Below are positions 9,904-19,800 of a stretch of DNA of 37,575 nucleotides, in pieces. The notes beneath the pieces are model-generated. The model saw nothing but the letters and a program-made list of their open reading frames with translations. It was not told the origin of the DNA and made no database searches. The translations under genes were made by a program, and so were the position numbers. How positions within the stretch are numbered: the stretch's first letter is position 1; the number at the start of each line of letters is the position of its first letter. Source of the DNA: an uncultured SAR86 cluster bacterium (lineage in GTDB: Bacteria > Pseudomonadota > Gammaproteobacteria > Magnimaribacterales > D2472); assembly GCA_902509555.1 (NCBI GenBank), contig CABWYS010000008.1, positions 1 through 37,575 on the forward strand, in the 5' to 3' direction.

Positions 9904-9924
9904 TTCACGGAAATGTTTCGTGAA
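9904..9924. promoter_or_regulatory. 21-bp near-perfect palindrome upstream of metF-like gene (candidate operator)
   Basis: TTCACGGAAATGTTTCGTGAA: arms TTCACG/CGTGAA plus inner AA/TT; 8 of 10 symmetric pairs are complementary (centre at 9914). It sits 27 bp from the metF-like start codon. Confidence 0.45.
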
Positions 9925-9977
9925 TTCAAGTCTATTGATGCACATAAATATCATAATTGTTTCTGAGAAAAGCACTA

Positions 9978-11237
9978 CTAATTAGGCAGCCTTGTAATAT
10001 CCGCTCCAAGATATGATAACTTCTCCTCAATCCTTTCATATCCCCTATCAATGTGATAGATACGATCTACAATGGTCTCGCCCTTGGCACATAAACCAGC
10101 TAAAATTAAGCTTGCAGATGCACGCAAATCTGTTGCCATTACTGGTGCTCCATTTAGCGCATTAACTCCCTTAATAAATGCATTGCTTCCTTTAACTGTA
10201 ATATCACACCCCATTCTATTTAGCTCTTGCACATGCATAAACCTATTTTCAAATACATTTTCTGTAACAACTGATGAGCCCTCAGATAATGCGTTTAAGA
10301 CAGTAAATTGTGCTTGCATATCTGTTGGAAATCCTGGAAACGGAGCTGTTGAGATATCGACTGGCAAAATGGGATCATTTTCCATGATCAATTGGATGGT
10401 ATCATCGCCTACTTTAACTGAAGCTCCGCTTAATTTTAATTTATCTAAAATATTATTCATGCGAGGAGACTGAACATTTGAAATGGTTACATCACCACCA
10501 GTTATGGCTGCTGCAATTAAATAAGTTCCAGCCTCTATCCTGTCAGCTGGGATTGAAAATTTTGTCCCATCAAGGTTCTCAACACCATCAATGATAATTT
10601 CATCAGTTCCAGCTCCAATGATCTTAGCTCCCATCGAATTAAGAAAGTTTGCTAAATCTTCTACCTCAGGTTCTTTTGCAACATTTCTTAAAACAGTCTG
10701 GCCTTTAGCAAGAACTGCAGCCATCATGATATTCTCTGTTCCAGTTACAGAAACTCCTGGAAAATTAATTTCGCACCCTATTAATTTTTTAGAAGTAGCT
10801 TCAATATAGCCATTTTTTAATTCAATTTTAGCTCCCAGTTTTTCTAGTGCATCCAAATGAAAATCTACTGGCCTAGTTCCAATTGCACAGCCTCCAGGGA
10901 GTGCAATTCTTGCAAATCCATGACGAGCTACAAGCGAACCAAGAACCAAAATTGAAGCACGCATGGTCTTAACTAGCTCATATCTAGCCTCATAGTCATG
11001 CAAATGAGATGTAGAAATAATGAAATCCATATTTTCATTTAGGGTGATATCAGCGCCCATAGAGCCTAAGATTTCAAACATAGTTGTAATATCTTGCAGG
11101 TAAGGTAAATTTTTGAAAGTGATGGGTTTGTCACTTAATATTGTTGCTGCCAACATTGGTAAGGCTGCATTTTTTGCACCAGAGCAAGAAATGGATCCTG
11201 AGAGTTTTTTACCACCAATAATCTTTAATTTTTCCAT
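9978..11237 (-). CDS. murA: UDP-N-acetylglucosamine 1-carboxyvinyltransferase
   Basis: MEKLKIIGGKKLSGSISCSGAKNAALPMLAATIL; catalytic Cys in GGCAIGTRPVDFHL. Confidence 0.97.
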   Translation of the reverse strand: MEKLKIIGGKKLSGSISCSGAKNAALPMLAATILSDKPITFKNLPYLQDITTMFEILGSMGADITLNENMDFIISTSHLHDYEARYELVKTMRASILVLGSLVARHGFARIALPGGCAIGTRPVDFHLDALEKLGAKIELKNGYIEATSKKLIGCEINFPGVSVTGTENIMMAAVLAKGQTVLRNVAKEPEVEDLANFLNSMGAKIIGAGTDEIIIDGVENLDGTKFSIPADRIEAGTYLIAAAITGGDVTISNVQSPRMNNILDKLKLSGASVKVGDDTIQLIMENDPILPVDISTAPFPGFPTDMQAQFTVLNALSEGSSVVTENVFENRFMHVQELNRMGCDITVKGSNAFIKGVNALNGAPVMATDLRASASLILAGLCAKGETIVDRIYHIDRGYERIEEKLSYLGADITRLPN

Positions 11238-11239
11238 GA

Positions 11240-11461
11240 TTATCCTATTTCAGATGGAGATTTTGTATTTAAACTCAGAGCATGAAGCTCGCCTGTTTGA
11301 AATTGCCCTTTTAAAACGCCTAAAACCAACTTATGTCTTTGAAGAGAGGTTAAGCCCTCAAATTGTTTGCTCACAATCAAGACCCTTGAATTGCAATCTT
11401 CTCCATCAAAAGATATCTCAGCTTCTGGAAATTTTGATTTAAGAAAATTAGTTATGTCCAT
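11240..11461 (-). CDS. ibaG: BolA family protein IbaG
   Basis: Small BolA-like protein adjacent to murA and mlaC, as in gammaproteobacteria. Confidence 0.85.
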   Translation of the reverse strand: MDITNFLKSKFPEAEISFDGEDCNSRVLIVSKQFEGLTSLQRHKLVLGVLKGQFQTGELHALSLNTKSPSEIG

Positions 11462-11482
11462 TTGATAATTTCTAGCAGGAGA

Positions 11483-12097
11483 TTAATCAAGAGCAGCATC
11501 AGATGTCCAATGCTTTATGATGTCATCAATATTTTCATTATGCTCTTTTGCAAGAGCCTGGAATTGATTTCTAAAAGTTAGGCCTAAGTTCACTCCATTT
11601 ACAATTATATTAATAATTAACCAATTTCCGTTTTTATCTTTTCTTACTTTATAAGTTATTGGGTAAATGTTGCTAGAAGTAATTAAATTTTGCTGGACAT
11701 CCTCAGTTTTTTTAAACTCTGATACTTCTGGAAAAATGGTAATAATTTTTTGATCTCCCCATTGAGCCAAGGTTGAAGAATATGTATCAAGCAAAGAAGT
11801 TTTAAAAGATTGAATAAATTGAAGCCTTTGTGATGAGGAGGCAGCGAGATAATATTTTTTACCCATAACACTTGCACCAACCCTTCTAAAATCAACCATT
11901 GGTTCAAAAACTACATTAATCTTATCTTTAAATAACTCAGGATCTTTAGCATAAAGCTCTTGATTATTTCTAATAATAGAAACCATTTCTTGTGCTTGGG
12001 AATCAATAAAGTGGTGAGGGTTGGATGCGCTATCCACATTGATAGGAAAGCATAAAATTCCAAGCAAAAAAGCTAGAGATTTCAAAGTAGTATTCAT
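11483..12097 (-). CDS. mlaC: Phospholipid-binding ABC transport accessory protein MlaC (Ttg2D)
   Basis: Signal peptide; MlaC-family pattern (VVFEPMVDFRRVGASVMGKKYYLAASSSQRLQFIQSFKTSLLDTYSSTLAQW...WLIINIIVNGVNLGLTFRNQFQALA). Confidence 0.92.
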   Translation of the reverse strand: MNTTLKSLAFLLGILCFPINVDSASNPHHFIDSQAQEMVSIIRNNQELYAKDPELFKDKINVVFEPMVDFRRVGASVMGKKYYLAASSSQRLQFIQSFKTSLLDTYSSTLAQWGDQKIITIFPEVSEFKKTEDVQQNLITSSNIYPITYKVRKDKNGNWLIINIIVNGVNLGLTFRNQFQALAKEHNENIDDIIKHWTSDAALD

Positions 12098-12136
12098 AAA
12101 GGTATTATAACATTAGTAAAAAACTATAAATGCAAT

Positions 12137-13111
12137 ATGAAAGATAAGAATTTTATCAACTCGGCTCTAAAGGTTATTGAAATAGAGTCAAAGGCTGTTA
12201 AGAGTTTAAGCAATCAGATAGAGTCTGATTTTGATGATCTATGCACAAAAATTCTTGATACTAAAGGAAAATTAATTTTAATGGGGATTGGTAAATCTGG
12301 TCATATAGCTCAAAAAATCTCAGCAACATTATCAAGCACCGGGACTTCATCATTTTTTATACATCCAACTGAAGCGGCTCATGGTGATTTGGGAATGATT
12401 AGCAAGAAAGATGCTATCTTAATTTTATCTAACTCAGGAGAAACTAAGGAGATAATTGAAATTTTACCTGCATTAAAACGCTCAACTCCAAATATTTTTA
12501 CACTAACCAATAACAATCAATCAACTATTGCAAAGGCTGGAAAAATTAATTTAGTAATAAATGCAGATGAGGAAGCCTGCCCATTAGATTTAGCTCCAAC
12601 CTCATCAACTACAATTGCTTTGGTATTTGGAGATGCGCTTGCAATAGCCTTATTGGAAGCTCGAGGTTTCGGTAAAGATGATTTTGCAAAGTCTCACCCA
12701 GCCGGGCAACTTGGGAAAAAACTCACAACACTAGTTCAAGATTTAGCAGTAATGCATGAAAAAGCACCAGTGGTTGATCAAGCCACATTTTTAAAAGATG
12801 CATTGATGGAGGTAACTGAAAAGAAGCTTGGAGTAACTTTGGTTACACATAATAAAAAAATAACTGGGATTTTTACGGATGGCGATCTAAGAAGGTGCCT
12901 GAACAACGAAGTAGATTTAAATAAAACTCCTATTAAGGATGTTATGACTGCTAATTTTAAAAGTATTAAAAGCAATGCTCTTGCTATTGATGCTGCTGAC
13001 ATGATGGAAAAAAATAAAATTTTTAGCTTGGTTGTTAATTCCTCAACAAATAAAGGAGATAGCATAGGCCTTATTACCATGCATCAGCTTCTAGAAGCAG
13101 GCATCATTTAA
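12137..13111 (+). CDS. kdsD: Arabinose-5-phosphate isomerase (SIS + CBS domains)
   Basis: SIS motif GIGKSGHIAQKISATLSSTGTSSFFIHPTEAAHGDLGMI; ALLEARGFGKDDFAKSHPAGQLGKKL; two CBS domains. Confidence 0.95.
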   Translation: MKDKNFINSALKVIEIESKAVKSLSNQIESDFDDLCTKILDTKGKLILMGIGKSGHIAQKISATLSSTGTSSFFIHPTEAAHGDLGMISKKDAILILSNSGETKEIIEILPALKRSTPNIFTLTNNNQSTIAKAGKINLVINADEEACPLDLAPTSSTTIALVFGDALAIALLEARGFGKDDFAKSHPAGQLGKKLTTLVQDLAVMHEKAPVVDQATFLKDALMEVTEKKLGVTLVTHNKKITGIFTDGDLRRCLNNEVDLNKTPIKDVMTANFKSIKSNALAIDAADMMEKNKIFSLVVNSSTNKGDSIGLITMHQLLEAGII

Positions 13112-13121
13112 AATAAAGAAA

Positions 13122-13523
13122 ATGTCTAAAAGGTGCAAAATTTTATCAATTATATTTGGGTGTTTTTATCTTCCTGTTTTAACTTCGGAAGAGAGTGTCA
13201 GCTTTCAAAACATTTCAATTCAAGCAGATCAAGTTACAATTGATGAAGAAATCAGGCAGTTAGCTTTTAAAAATAATATTAAAATAATAATTGATGGCTA
13301 TATCATCAAAGGCTCCAGTGCCCTCCTCAGTCAAAAAGACAAAAAATTAGAAATATATGGAAAGCCTGCAACCATTAAATCTAATACTGTAAATGGTGAG
13401 GCTGAGGTATTTGTTATATATCCAAATAAATCAATGAATTTAATTGGAAATGCAAAGCTCTTGAACAAAGGTAATTCAATAACATCTAATCTTATTTCAT
13501 ATCAAATTAGTCCAAATGAATAA
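13122..13523 (+). CDS. lptA: LptA/OstA-like periplasmic LPS transport protein
   Basis: Short OstA-like beta-repeat protein (ISIQADQVTIDEEIRQLAFKNNIKIIIDGYIIKGSSALLSQKDKKLEIYGKPATI), directly upstream of lptB. Confidence 0.8.
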   Translation: MSKRCKILSIIFGCFYLPVLTSEESVSFQNISIQADQVTIDEEIRQLAFKNNIKIIIDGYIIKGSSALLSQKDKKLEIYGKPATIKSNTVNGEAEVFVIYPNKSMNLIGNAKLLNKGNSITSNLISYQISPNE

Positions 13524-14241
13524 CGATCAAATAAGTCTAACCAATATTGAAAAGACGATTAGCTCTAAAAAGATTCTTTCAGATGTTAGTTTCTCAATTG
13601 GCTCAAATGAAATTGTAGGTTTGCTCGGTCCAAATGGAGCTGGTAAGACAACAGCTTTTTATATAGCTGCCGGCCTAATTTTTCCCAATCAGGGCAGAGT
13701 ATTTATTAATAATAAAGATGTCACGGAAATACCTATGCATTCTCGAGCTAAACTAGGACTAGGCTATCTACCTCAAGAAGCATCGATATTTCCAGATTTA
13801 AGTGTTGAAAGTAATCTTTTGGGAATAGCAGAATTGTCTAATAATGATAAAGATCAAACATTTGAAAAAGTAGCTAAAATTATCGATGAGTTTGATTTAA
13901 ACAAAATTCTTGCATTGAAAGGAAGAATGTTATCTGGGGGACAAAGGAGGAAAGTTGAGATAGCCCGTACTTTAATTTGTGAGCCTAGCATTATCCTTCT
14001 GGATGAACCTTTTGCTGGCATAGATCCAATTGCTGTTGAAGAAATCAAAGAATTACTTCAAGAAATTTGTAAGAAAAATATTGCAATTTTAATAACTGAT
14101 CATAATGTGAGAGAGACCTTAAGCTTATGCGATAAAGCTATTATTCTCAGTGAAGGAAGTATTATTGCAGAGGGTAATGAGAAAAGCTTAAAAGAGAATG
14201 ATCATGTGCGGCAGAAATATTTTGGCAAAATGTTTTCTTAG
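13516..14241 (+). CDS. lptB: LPS export ABC transporter ATP-binding protein
   Basis: Walker A GPNGAGKTT, signature LSGGQRRKVEIART, Walker B ILLDEPFAGIDPIAVEEI. Confidence 0.95.
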   Translation: MNNDQISLTNIEKTISSKKILSDVSFSIGSNEIVGLLGPNGAGKTTAFYIAAGLIFPNQGRVFINNKDVTEIPMHSRAKLGLGYLPQEASIFPDLSVESNLLGIAELSNNDKDQTFEKVAKIIDEFDLNKILALKGRMLSGGQRRKVEIARTLICEPSIILLDEPFAGIDPIAVEEIKELLQEICKKNIAILITDHNVRETLSLCDKAIILSEGSIIAEGNEKSLKENDHVRQKYFGKMFS

Positions 14242-14244
14242 AAG

Positions 14245-15510
14245 ATGGCGATTAAGCTTGTAAGAGAATTTAAACAAAATCAGCAGTTATCAATAACTCC
14301 GCAATTAAAAAAATCAATTGATCTTCTGCAGCTTTCAAGGCTTGAAATAATTAATAAAATTAACAATGAGATTGAAGAGAATCCTTTTCTTAAAAAGGAT
14401 TTTGATAATGAGTCAACCTCAAAGTTTGATGATATGGATCTTTTAGAGAATTTGCCTAATGAATTAACTCTGCAAGATCATCTTGAAAGTCAATTGCGCG
14501 ATATCAAGCTTAGCGATACAGAAAAAAAAATTGCATTAGTAGTTATTCAATCTCTAGAAGAAAATGGGTTGCTTCTAATAGATCTGGATGAAATAGAGGA
14601 GCTGATGGATTACGCGTATTCTATAAAAGAAATTAAAAATGTCTTAAACAATATAATTCATGATCTAGAACCGGCTGGGGTTGGTGCAAGAAATTTTAAA
14701 GAAACAATTTTTATACAATTAAAGAAACAGGAAATTCCAGTTGAAGAATTAGAAATTGCTAATAAAATTCTTTTTAACCCACAATTTTCTAGCTTTGAAG
14801 ATGCAAAAGCTCATTTGGCTACACATTACTCTGAGCATGCGATCGAATCTATTCTTAAAAAAATAAAACAATGCGATCTTTCACCAGGTTTAGAATTTGA
14901 ATCCACGCATATTATCCAACCTGACTTAGAGATTATTCCTGATAACAATCAAAATCTTAATGTCCAATTTAAACAAGAGAACTTTCCTTTAATCAGCCTT
15001 GATGGAGATTTAGAAAAATTAGTTAAAGATAAAAAAAATAAAGCAAGCAAAGAATTAAAAGAAAAAATGGGAGAAGCAAAATGGTTGATTAGGGCAATTA
15101 ATAAAAGAAACGAAACTGTACAAAATGTAGGTACCTTGATTTGCAAAATCCAGGCTGATTTTTTATCAAATAAATCTGCTGAATTAAAGCCTGTATCAAA
15201 TATTGAACTTGCGAAAGAGTTGAAGATTAGCGCATCAACCGTTTCTAGAATCATAAGATCGAAATATATACAAACACCCAAAGGTGCCGTTTCCATGAAG
15301 TCACTCTTAGCTAGCTCTGTGTCTAAAACTAGAAAAGTTACCCCGATGCAATTAATGGAAGAAATTGAAAAGATAGTTGCGGGGGAAAGAAAAAAACTAA
15401 GCGATCAAAAGATTTCAGATCTGCTTAATAAACGGGGATTTAATTTGGCTCGAAGAACAATCTCAAAATATAGAAAAAAAATAAATCTACCAAGTTCAAG
15501 AAATAGATAA
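14245..15510 (+). CDS. rpoN: RNA polymerase sigma-54 factor
   Basis: Region I (QQLSITPQLKKSIDLLQLSRLEI), HTH SASTVSRIIRSKYIQTPKGAVSMKSLLASSVS, RpoN box LARRTISKYRKKINLP; downstream of lptB. Confidence 0.95.
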   Translation: MAIKLVREFKQNQQLSITPQLKKSIDLLQLSRLEIINKINNEIEENPFLKKDFDNESTSKFDDMDLLENLPNELTLQDHLESQLRDIKLSDTEKKIALVVIQSLEENGLLLIDLDEIEELMDYAYSIKEIKNVLNNIIHDLEPAGVGARNFKETIFIQLKKQEIPVEELEIANKILFNPQFSSFEDAKAHLATHYSEHAIESILKKIKQCDLSPGLEFESTHIIQPDLEIIPDNNQNLNVQFKQENFPLISLDGDLEKLVKDKKNKASKELKEKMGEAKWLIRAINKRNETVQNVGTLICKIQADFLSNKSAELKPVSNIELAKELKISASTVSRIIRSKYIQTPKGAVSMKSLLASSVSKTRKVTPMQLMEEIEKIVAGERKKLSDQKISDLLNKRGFNLARRTISKYRKKINLPSSRNR

Positions 15511-15534
15511 TTCATAATCTAGTGAGTTAGAATT

Positions 15535-16896
15535 GTGAGTATGAAAGAGATTGCCCCTTGCCACTTCTCGTCTGAAGATCTTCTTAAAAGGATTCAGGGT
15601 CAAGAGGTTGAACCCTCCATTAACCAAATTAAAAGAATTTTATCTGGCATGCATCCTTCTGAGGTAGCACACAACATAGAATCTCTGCCACCTAAAGAAA
15701 GGAAATTTTTATGGTCACTTATTGACACTCAAGATGAAGGCGAGATTATTGCTGAGTTACATGATGAAATTCAACAAGAGCTTATCTCAGGAATTTTACC
15801 AGAAGAACTCATTACTATAATTGGTGACTTAGAGCTTGATGAAATTGTCGACATTCTTCAAATTCTTCCAAATCAAAAAACAGAAAATATTTTATCTGCA
15901 ATGCCGCAAAGGGATAGGCAGAGAATTCAAGAAGCCCTAGAATATCCTGAAGATTCAGCTGGTGGGTTAATGAACACTGACATTATAAGTGTTAGGCCAA
16001 AGCATAACCTAGAGGTTGTAATGAGGTATCTTCGCGCTCAACGAAAGTTACCAAAAAATACTGATCAAATATTTGTCGTTTCGAGAGAAAATAAATATCT
16101 AGGCTCTTTACCAATTTCTTTAATCGTTGTCTCAGATCCTGGCCTCAATGTAAGAGAACTCATGGAAACTGAAACTCAACCATTGGACGCATATTTAAAT
16201 GATAAAGATGTATCAAGATTATTTGAACAAAATGATTGGGTCTCAGCGCCAGTAGTAGATGATGAATCAAGATTGATTGGAAGAGTGACCATTGATGATG
16301 TTGTTGATGTGATTATGGAAGATGCAGATCAAAATTTTCTAGGGATGGCTGGAGTGGCTGAGGACACATTTGCTGCGCCAGCAAGAGCGGCAAGGAGTAG
16401 AATTTTATGGCTATCGATCAATCTTCTGACAGCTTTCATAGCATCTATGACAATCAGCCTATTTCAAGCAACAATCGATGAAATAGTATATTTAGCTATT
16501 CTAATGCCTATTGTTGCAAGTATGGGTGGAGTTGCTGGCACTCAAACTTTGACGATTATGATTCGAGGATTAACACTTCAACAAATCAACCAATCGAATC
16601 TAAAATGGTTATATAAAAGGGAAATAGCAGTATCAATCGTAAATGGAATCCTATTATCCATCTTAGTTGGTGGAATTACCTATCTCTGGTTTGATGACAT
16701 GATCATTGCAACTCTTATTTGTATAGCTATGGTCACGAATTTAATATTTTCAGCGATTGCAGGTATTTTTATACCCATAATTTTAAGAAAATTTAATCAA
16801 GATCCAGCAATTGCTGGAAGCGTTGTTGTAACGACTGTCACTGATGTAATAGGTTTCTTCTCTTTTCTTGGTCTTGCTACCGTATTTCTTGTTTAA
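15535..16896 (+). CDS. mgtE: Magnesium transporter MgtE
   Basis: MgtE N domain, CBS pair (YPEDSAGGLMNTDIISVRP), C-terminal TM domain (MPIVASMGGVAGTQTLTIMIRGL). GTG start at 15535, or ATG at 15541. Confidence 0.93.
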   Translation: MSMKEIAPCHFSSEDLLKRIQGQEVEPSINQIKRILSGMHPSEVAHNIESLPPKERKFLWSLIDTQDEGEIIAELHDEIQQELISGILPEELITIIGDLELDEIVDILQILPNQKTENILSAMPQRDRQRIQEALEYPEDSAGGLMNTDIISVRPKHNLEVVMRYLRAQRKLPKNTDQIFVVSRENKYLGSLPISLIVVSDPGLNVRELMETETQPLDAYLNDKDVSRLFEQNDWVSAPVVDDESRLIGRVTIDDVVDVIMEDADQNFLGMAGVAEDTFAAPARAARSRILWLSINLLTAFIASMTISLFQATIDEIVYLAILMPIVASMGGVAGTQTLTIMIRGLTLQQINQSNLKWLYKREIAVSIVNGILLSILVGGITYLWFDDMIIATLICIAMVTNLIFSAIAGIFIPIILRKFNQDPAIAGSVVVTTVTDVIGFFSFLGLATVFLV

Positions 16897-19800
16897 TCCT
16901 TTCCAATTTTGGTTCTGCAATAGTGCCAAGAATTTCATATTGATAATTAGTAAGATTATTTATATCTTCTTCAAATATTTCATTTATTACAGCTGAGCCA
17001 GCAACGGCTGGAAGCCCGCCAAGGATTGCTGCATACCATGGTAAGTTTTCTCCCACTCGTATCCTCAAGTCTAAGTTAAGATCTAAATCATCCAGATTAT
17101 TTTTAGAGTTTTTATTAATCTGACCAACCCACTTCATTTTCGCTGCATTTGTTTCAATGAATAGTGGTGATGCTAATCGAAGCTTTGACTTACTAAATAG
17201 TAAATCTCCCTCAACCCTTCCTAATTGCGTAGAAGTAAACTCATCAATTGAAAGATCTAAGTTTGCTAACTTGCCAAGGATATTTCTTAAATTTAGAACA
17301 CCAAGTAGATTAAATGCTAGTGAATCAGAGATAGAATCTTGAATGACTAAATCTTTCAAAATAAAATCAATCTCCCCCTCTATATGACTTAAAGTTGAGA
17401 GCTCTTTCCATTGTAGGTTTATAGATCCATTAAAATAAGAAAAATCTGCGACATCACTTAAGTATGGAATTTTATTCGAATCTTTAATCAGAAAATCTCC
17501 TCTAATTTTATAGAGAGGCTTAACCTTATCGACTGAAAAATATGCACTTGAAGATTTATGTGACGGCTTAATAGAGATCAAATTTGAAGTTAATTTAATA
17601 TTATTGGCTGAAAAATTCTTTCGATCATTTACAAGATAGACATCAAGATCTTTGATCTTAATTTTACTAAAAGAAGAGTTTTTAACTATTAGTCTTGAAT
17701 TTAATGGTATATCAGAGCTTGATTGTGACGAATTGATAAATTCTATATCAGGAATAGTGGAGTCCTTTATTTCTATTCTCATAAAACCAGTCTGATCTAT
17801 CTTGAGATTTAAATTAAGCCTATCTGCAGCTAAATTACCTTTAATTCCTGAGTTGTTTAAATCAAATAAACCAGAAAAATTAGAAAAGTTATTATTAAAA
17901 AGTTTAAAATTTTTAATATCAAAGGCCAGTTTTTTAATGTTTTTTGATGCTGATTCATGGTTAGTAGGCAAAAAAGAAATTAATAGATTGTCATCAAGAA
18001 ATTGTGAATAAAGATATATATTCAATCCGGGCTCGACATTAAAACTCTTGTACTTATTAGGGAGTTTTTTACCTATTGAAATATATCCATCATATTTGCT
18101 TAGGTCTTTAATATGTATATCTAGTGTTTGATTAATAATTTCTAGCGATGGATTGGAAAAATTGGTGATTAAAATTTCTGTAGGCAGTCTTGTCAATTTA
18201 TTTTTTGAAAGTTCATTTAATGGCGAATTTAGTTCAATATTTTTTAGATCAGAATTTACCTTTAATATTGGTAGAGAATCTTTTTGAATATTTAGATCAA
18301 TCTTAAAAAAATCATTACCGGAAACCTTAAGATACGGTGAATCTGAAATAAAGTTCGCTGCATCTAATTTGATATTTCCAGAGAAAGTTAAATCATATTT
18401 ATTTGTTAAGCCTGTGCCCAAAAGATTAACTGACATTTCCTCTTTCATAAATGTTGATGGTAATAATCCGTGGATTAAATCTAAGCCAACAATGAAGATG
18501 TTCGCCTTATCAAATTGAATCTTATGAGACTGTAATATTGGTACAAAAAAATTTTTTGTTTTGACTGAAATGGCATTATTGAATTGCAAATCAGATAGTT
18601 TCATTTCGCCTTTGTGTTCTGCATGCATATCAGGCAAATTAAAGCTCTCCTCTCCTATGTTGAATGCATTCTTAAGATCAATTGATTTCATATCATGCAA
18701 AGAATAAAAGCTGAGCTTTTTAGTTTTATAATTAATTAACCCATAAGCTTCATCATAGGAAAAATTTGCAGCTTTGCCGGAAGGAGAAAAAATATATAGA
18801 TTTTTACTATCAACCTGAATCATTGGTCTAGTAGAATCAATTGTTAAATCTTCATAAAGCACTAATTTTGATTCATTGGCTAATATTTTTGCTTTCAAAA
18901 AAGCATTAAGGCCGTTGCTAGGAATAGCGTAATTAAAATAAATAGAATTTTTAATTCCAAGATTAATGCTTGTATCAATATATGAACTCGCTTCTTTCAA
19001 GGATTTGGGAAGCGAAAATGTAATTAAGTCTTTTGAAATATCATGCCCTTTGAGCTCTATAGATAAAGGATTGCTTGGCTCGGGATTTATCTTCAGAGCA
19101 AGATCAATCCCAGCGGATTTATTGTTAATGCGAGCTTTTAGATCAAAAACGGAACCAGAAAGATTTCCTTTTCCAGAAATTGATACTGGAATAAAGTTTT
19201 GATTATAATTTTTAAGTATGGAGGAATTGGAATTTACTAAGAATTTTATCTTGTTTCCATAGCCAGAAAAGTCTCCACTAAGATTATTGATTTCCTTGAA
19301 ATAAAGGTCATTAAGGTCTATGTCCTTTACAAATCCAGAATATTTTGGAAGGAAGGCATCAAATGATAGAAAAAAATTTTCAATAATTAAATTGGCTATC
19401 TTCAATGTCTTGCTTTGTAAAATCTGAGGCGAAAGAAAAAATCTTGGCACTGCTAAAGTTTTTTGGTGAAGATTAATTTGAATTGGATATTCTTCATCTA
19501 TCAATGGATGTAGAAATTCAGTTAATGATAATGTGCCTATATTTTTTTTAGACTGGAAATGAAAAGATCCTTTATTTTTGTTAATTGATAGGGATTGAAG
19601 AGATAGACTGCTAGAGTTAAAAGAACCCTTAATATTTGATTGATTGTCCTGCAATTCACCAAGCGCATTGATTTGGAATGCCAGATCTTTAATAGGCAAA
19701 GTATTAAAGGCGGGAATGAAATTGAGCCACTCATATGAATGAAGGTTTAATGAGAAACGATAAGAACCCTCAAAACGATTCACAGCAATGGTGCTTAATT

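Noticed and set aside
10072-10473. 133-aa plus-strand ORF inside murA
   Set aside because: Shadow ORF on the opposite strand of a clear murA; low-complexity translation.
11113-11442. 109-aa plus-strand ORF over the murA/ibaG junction
   Set aside because: Antisense to two well-supported conserved genes; the translation shows no recognisable family.
14949-15296. 115-aa minus-strand ORF inside rpoN
   Set aside because: Shadow ORF; hydrophobic pattern is a by-product of Lys/Glu-rich sense codons.
16535-16560. Possible sigma-54 -24/-12 site (TGGCACTCAAACTTTGA)
   Set aside because: Inside mgtE and lacks the required GC element at the -12 position. Other TGGCAC occurrences seen by eye also failed spacing; a computed scan would be needed.
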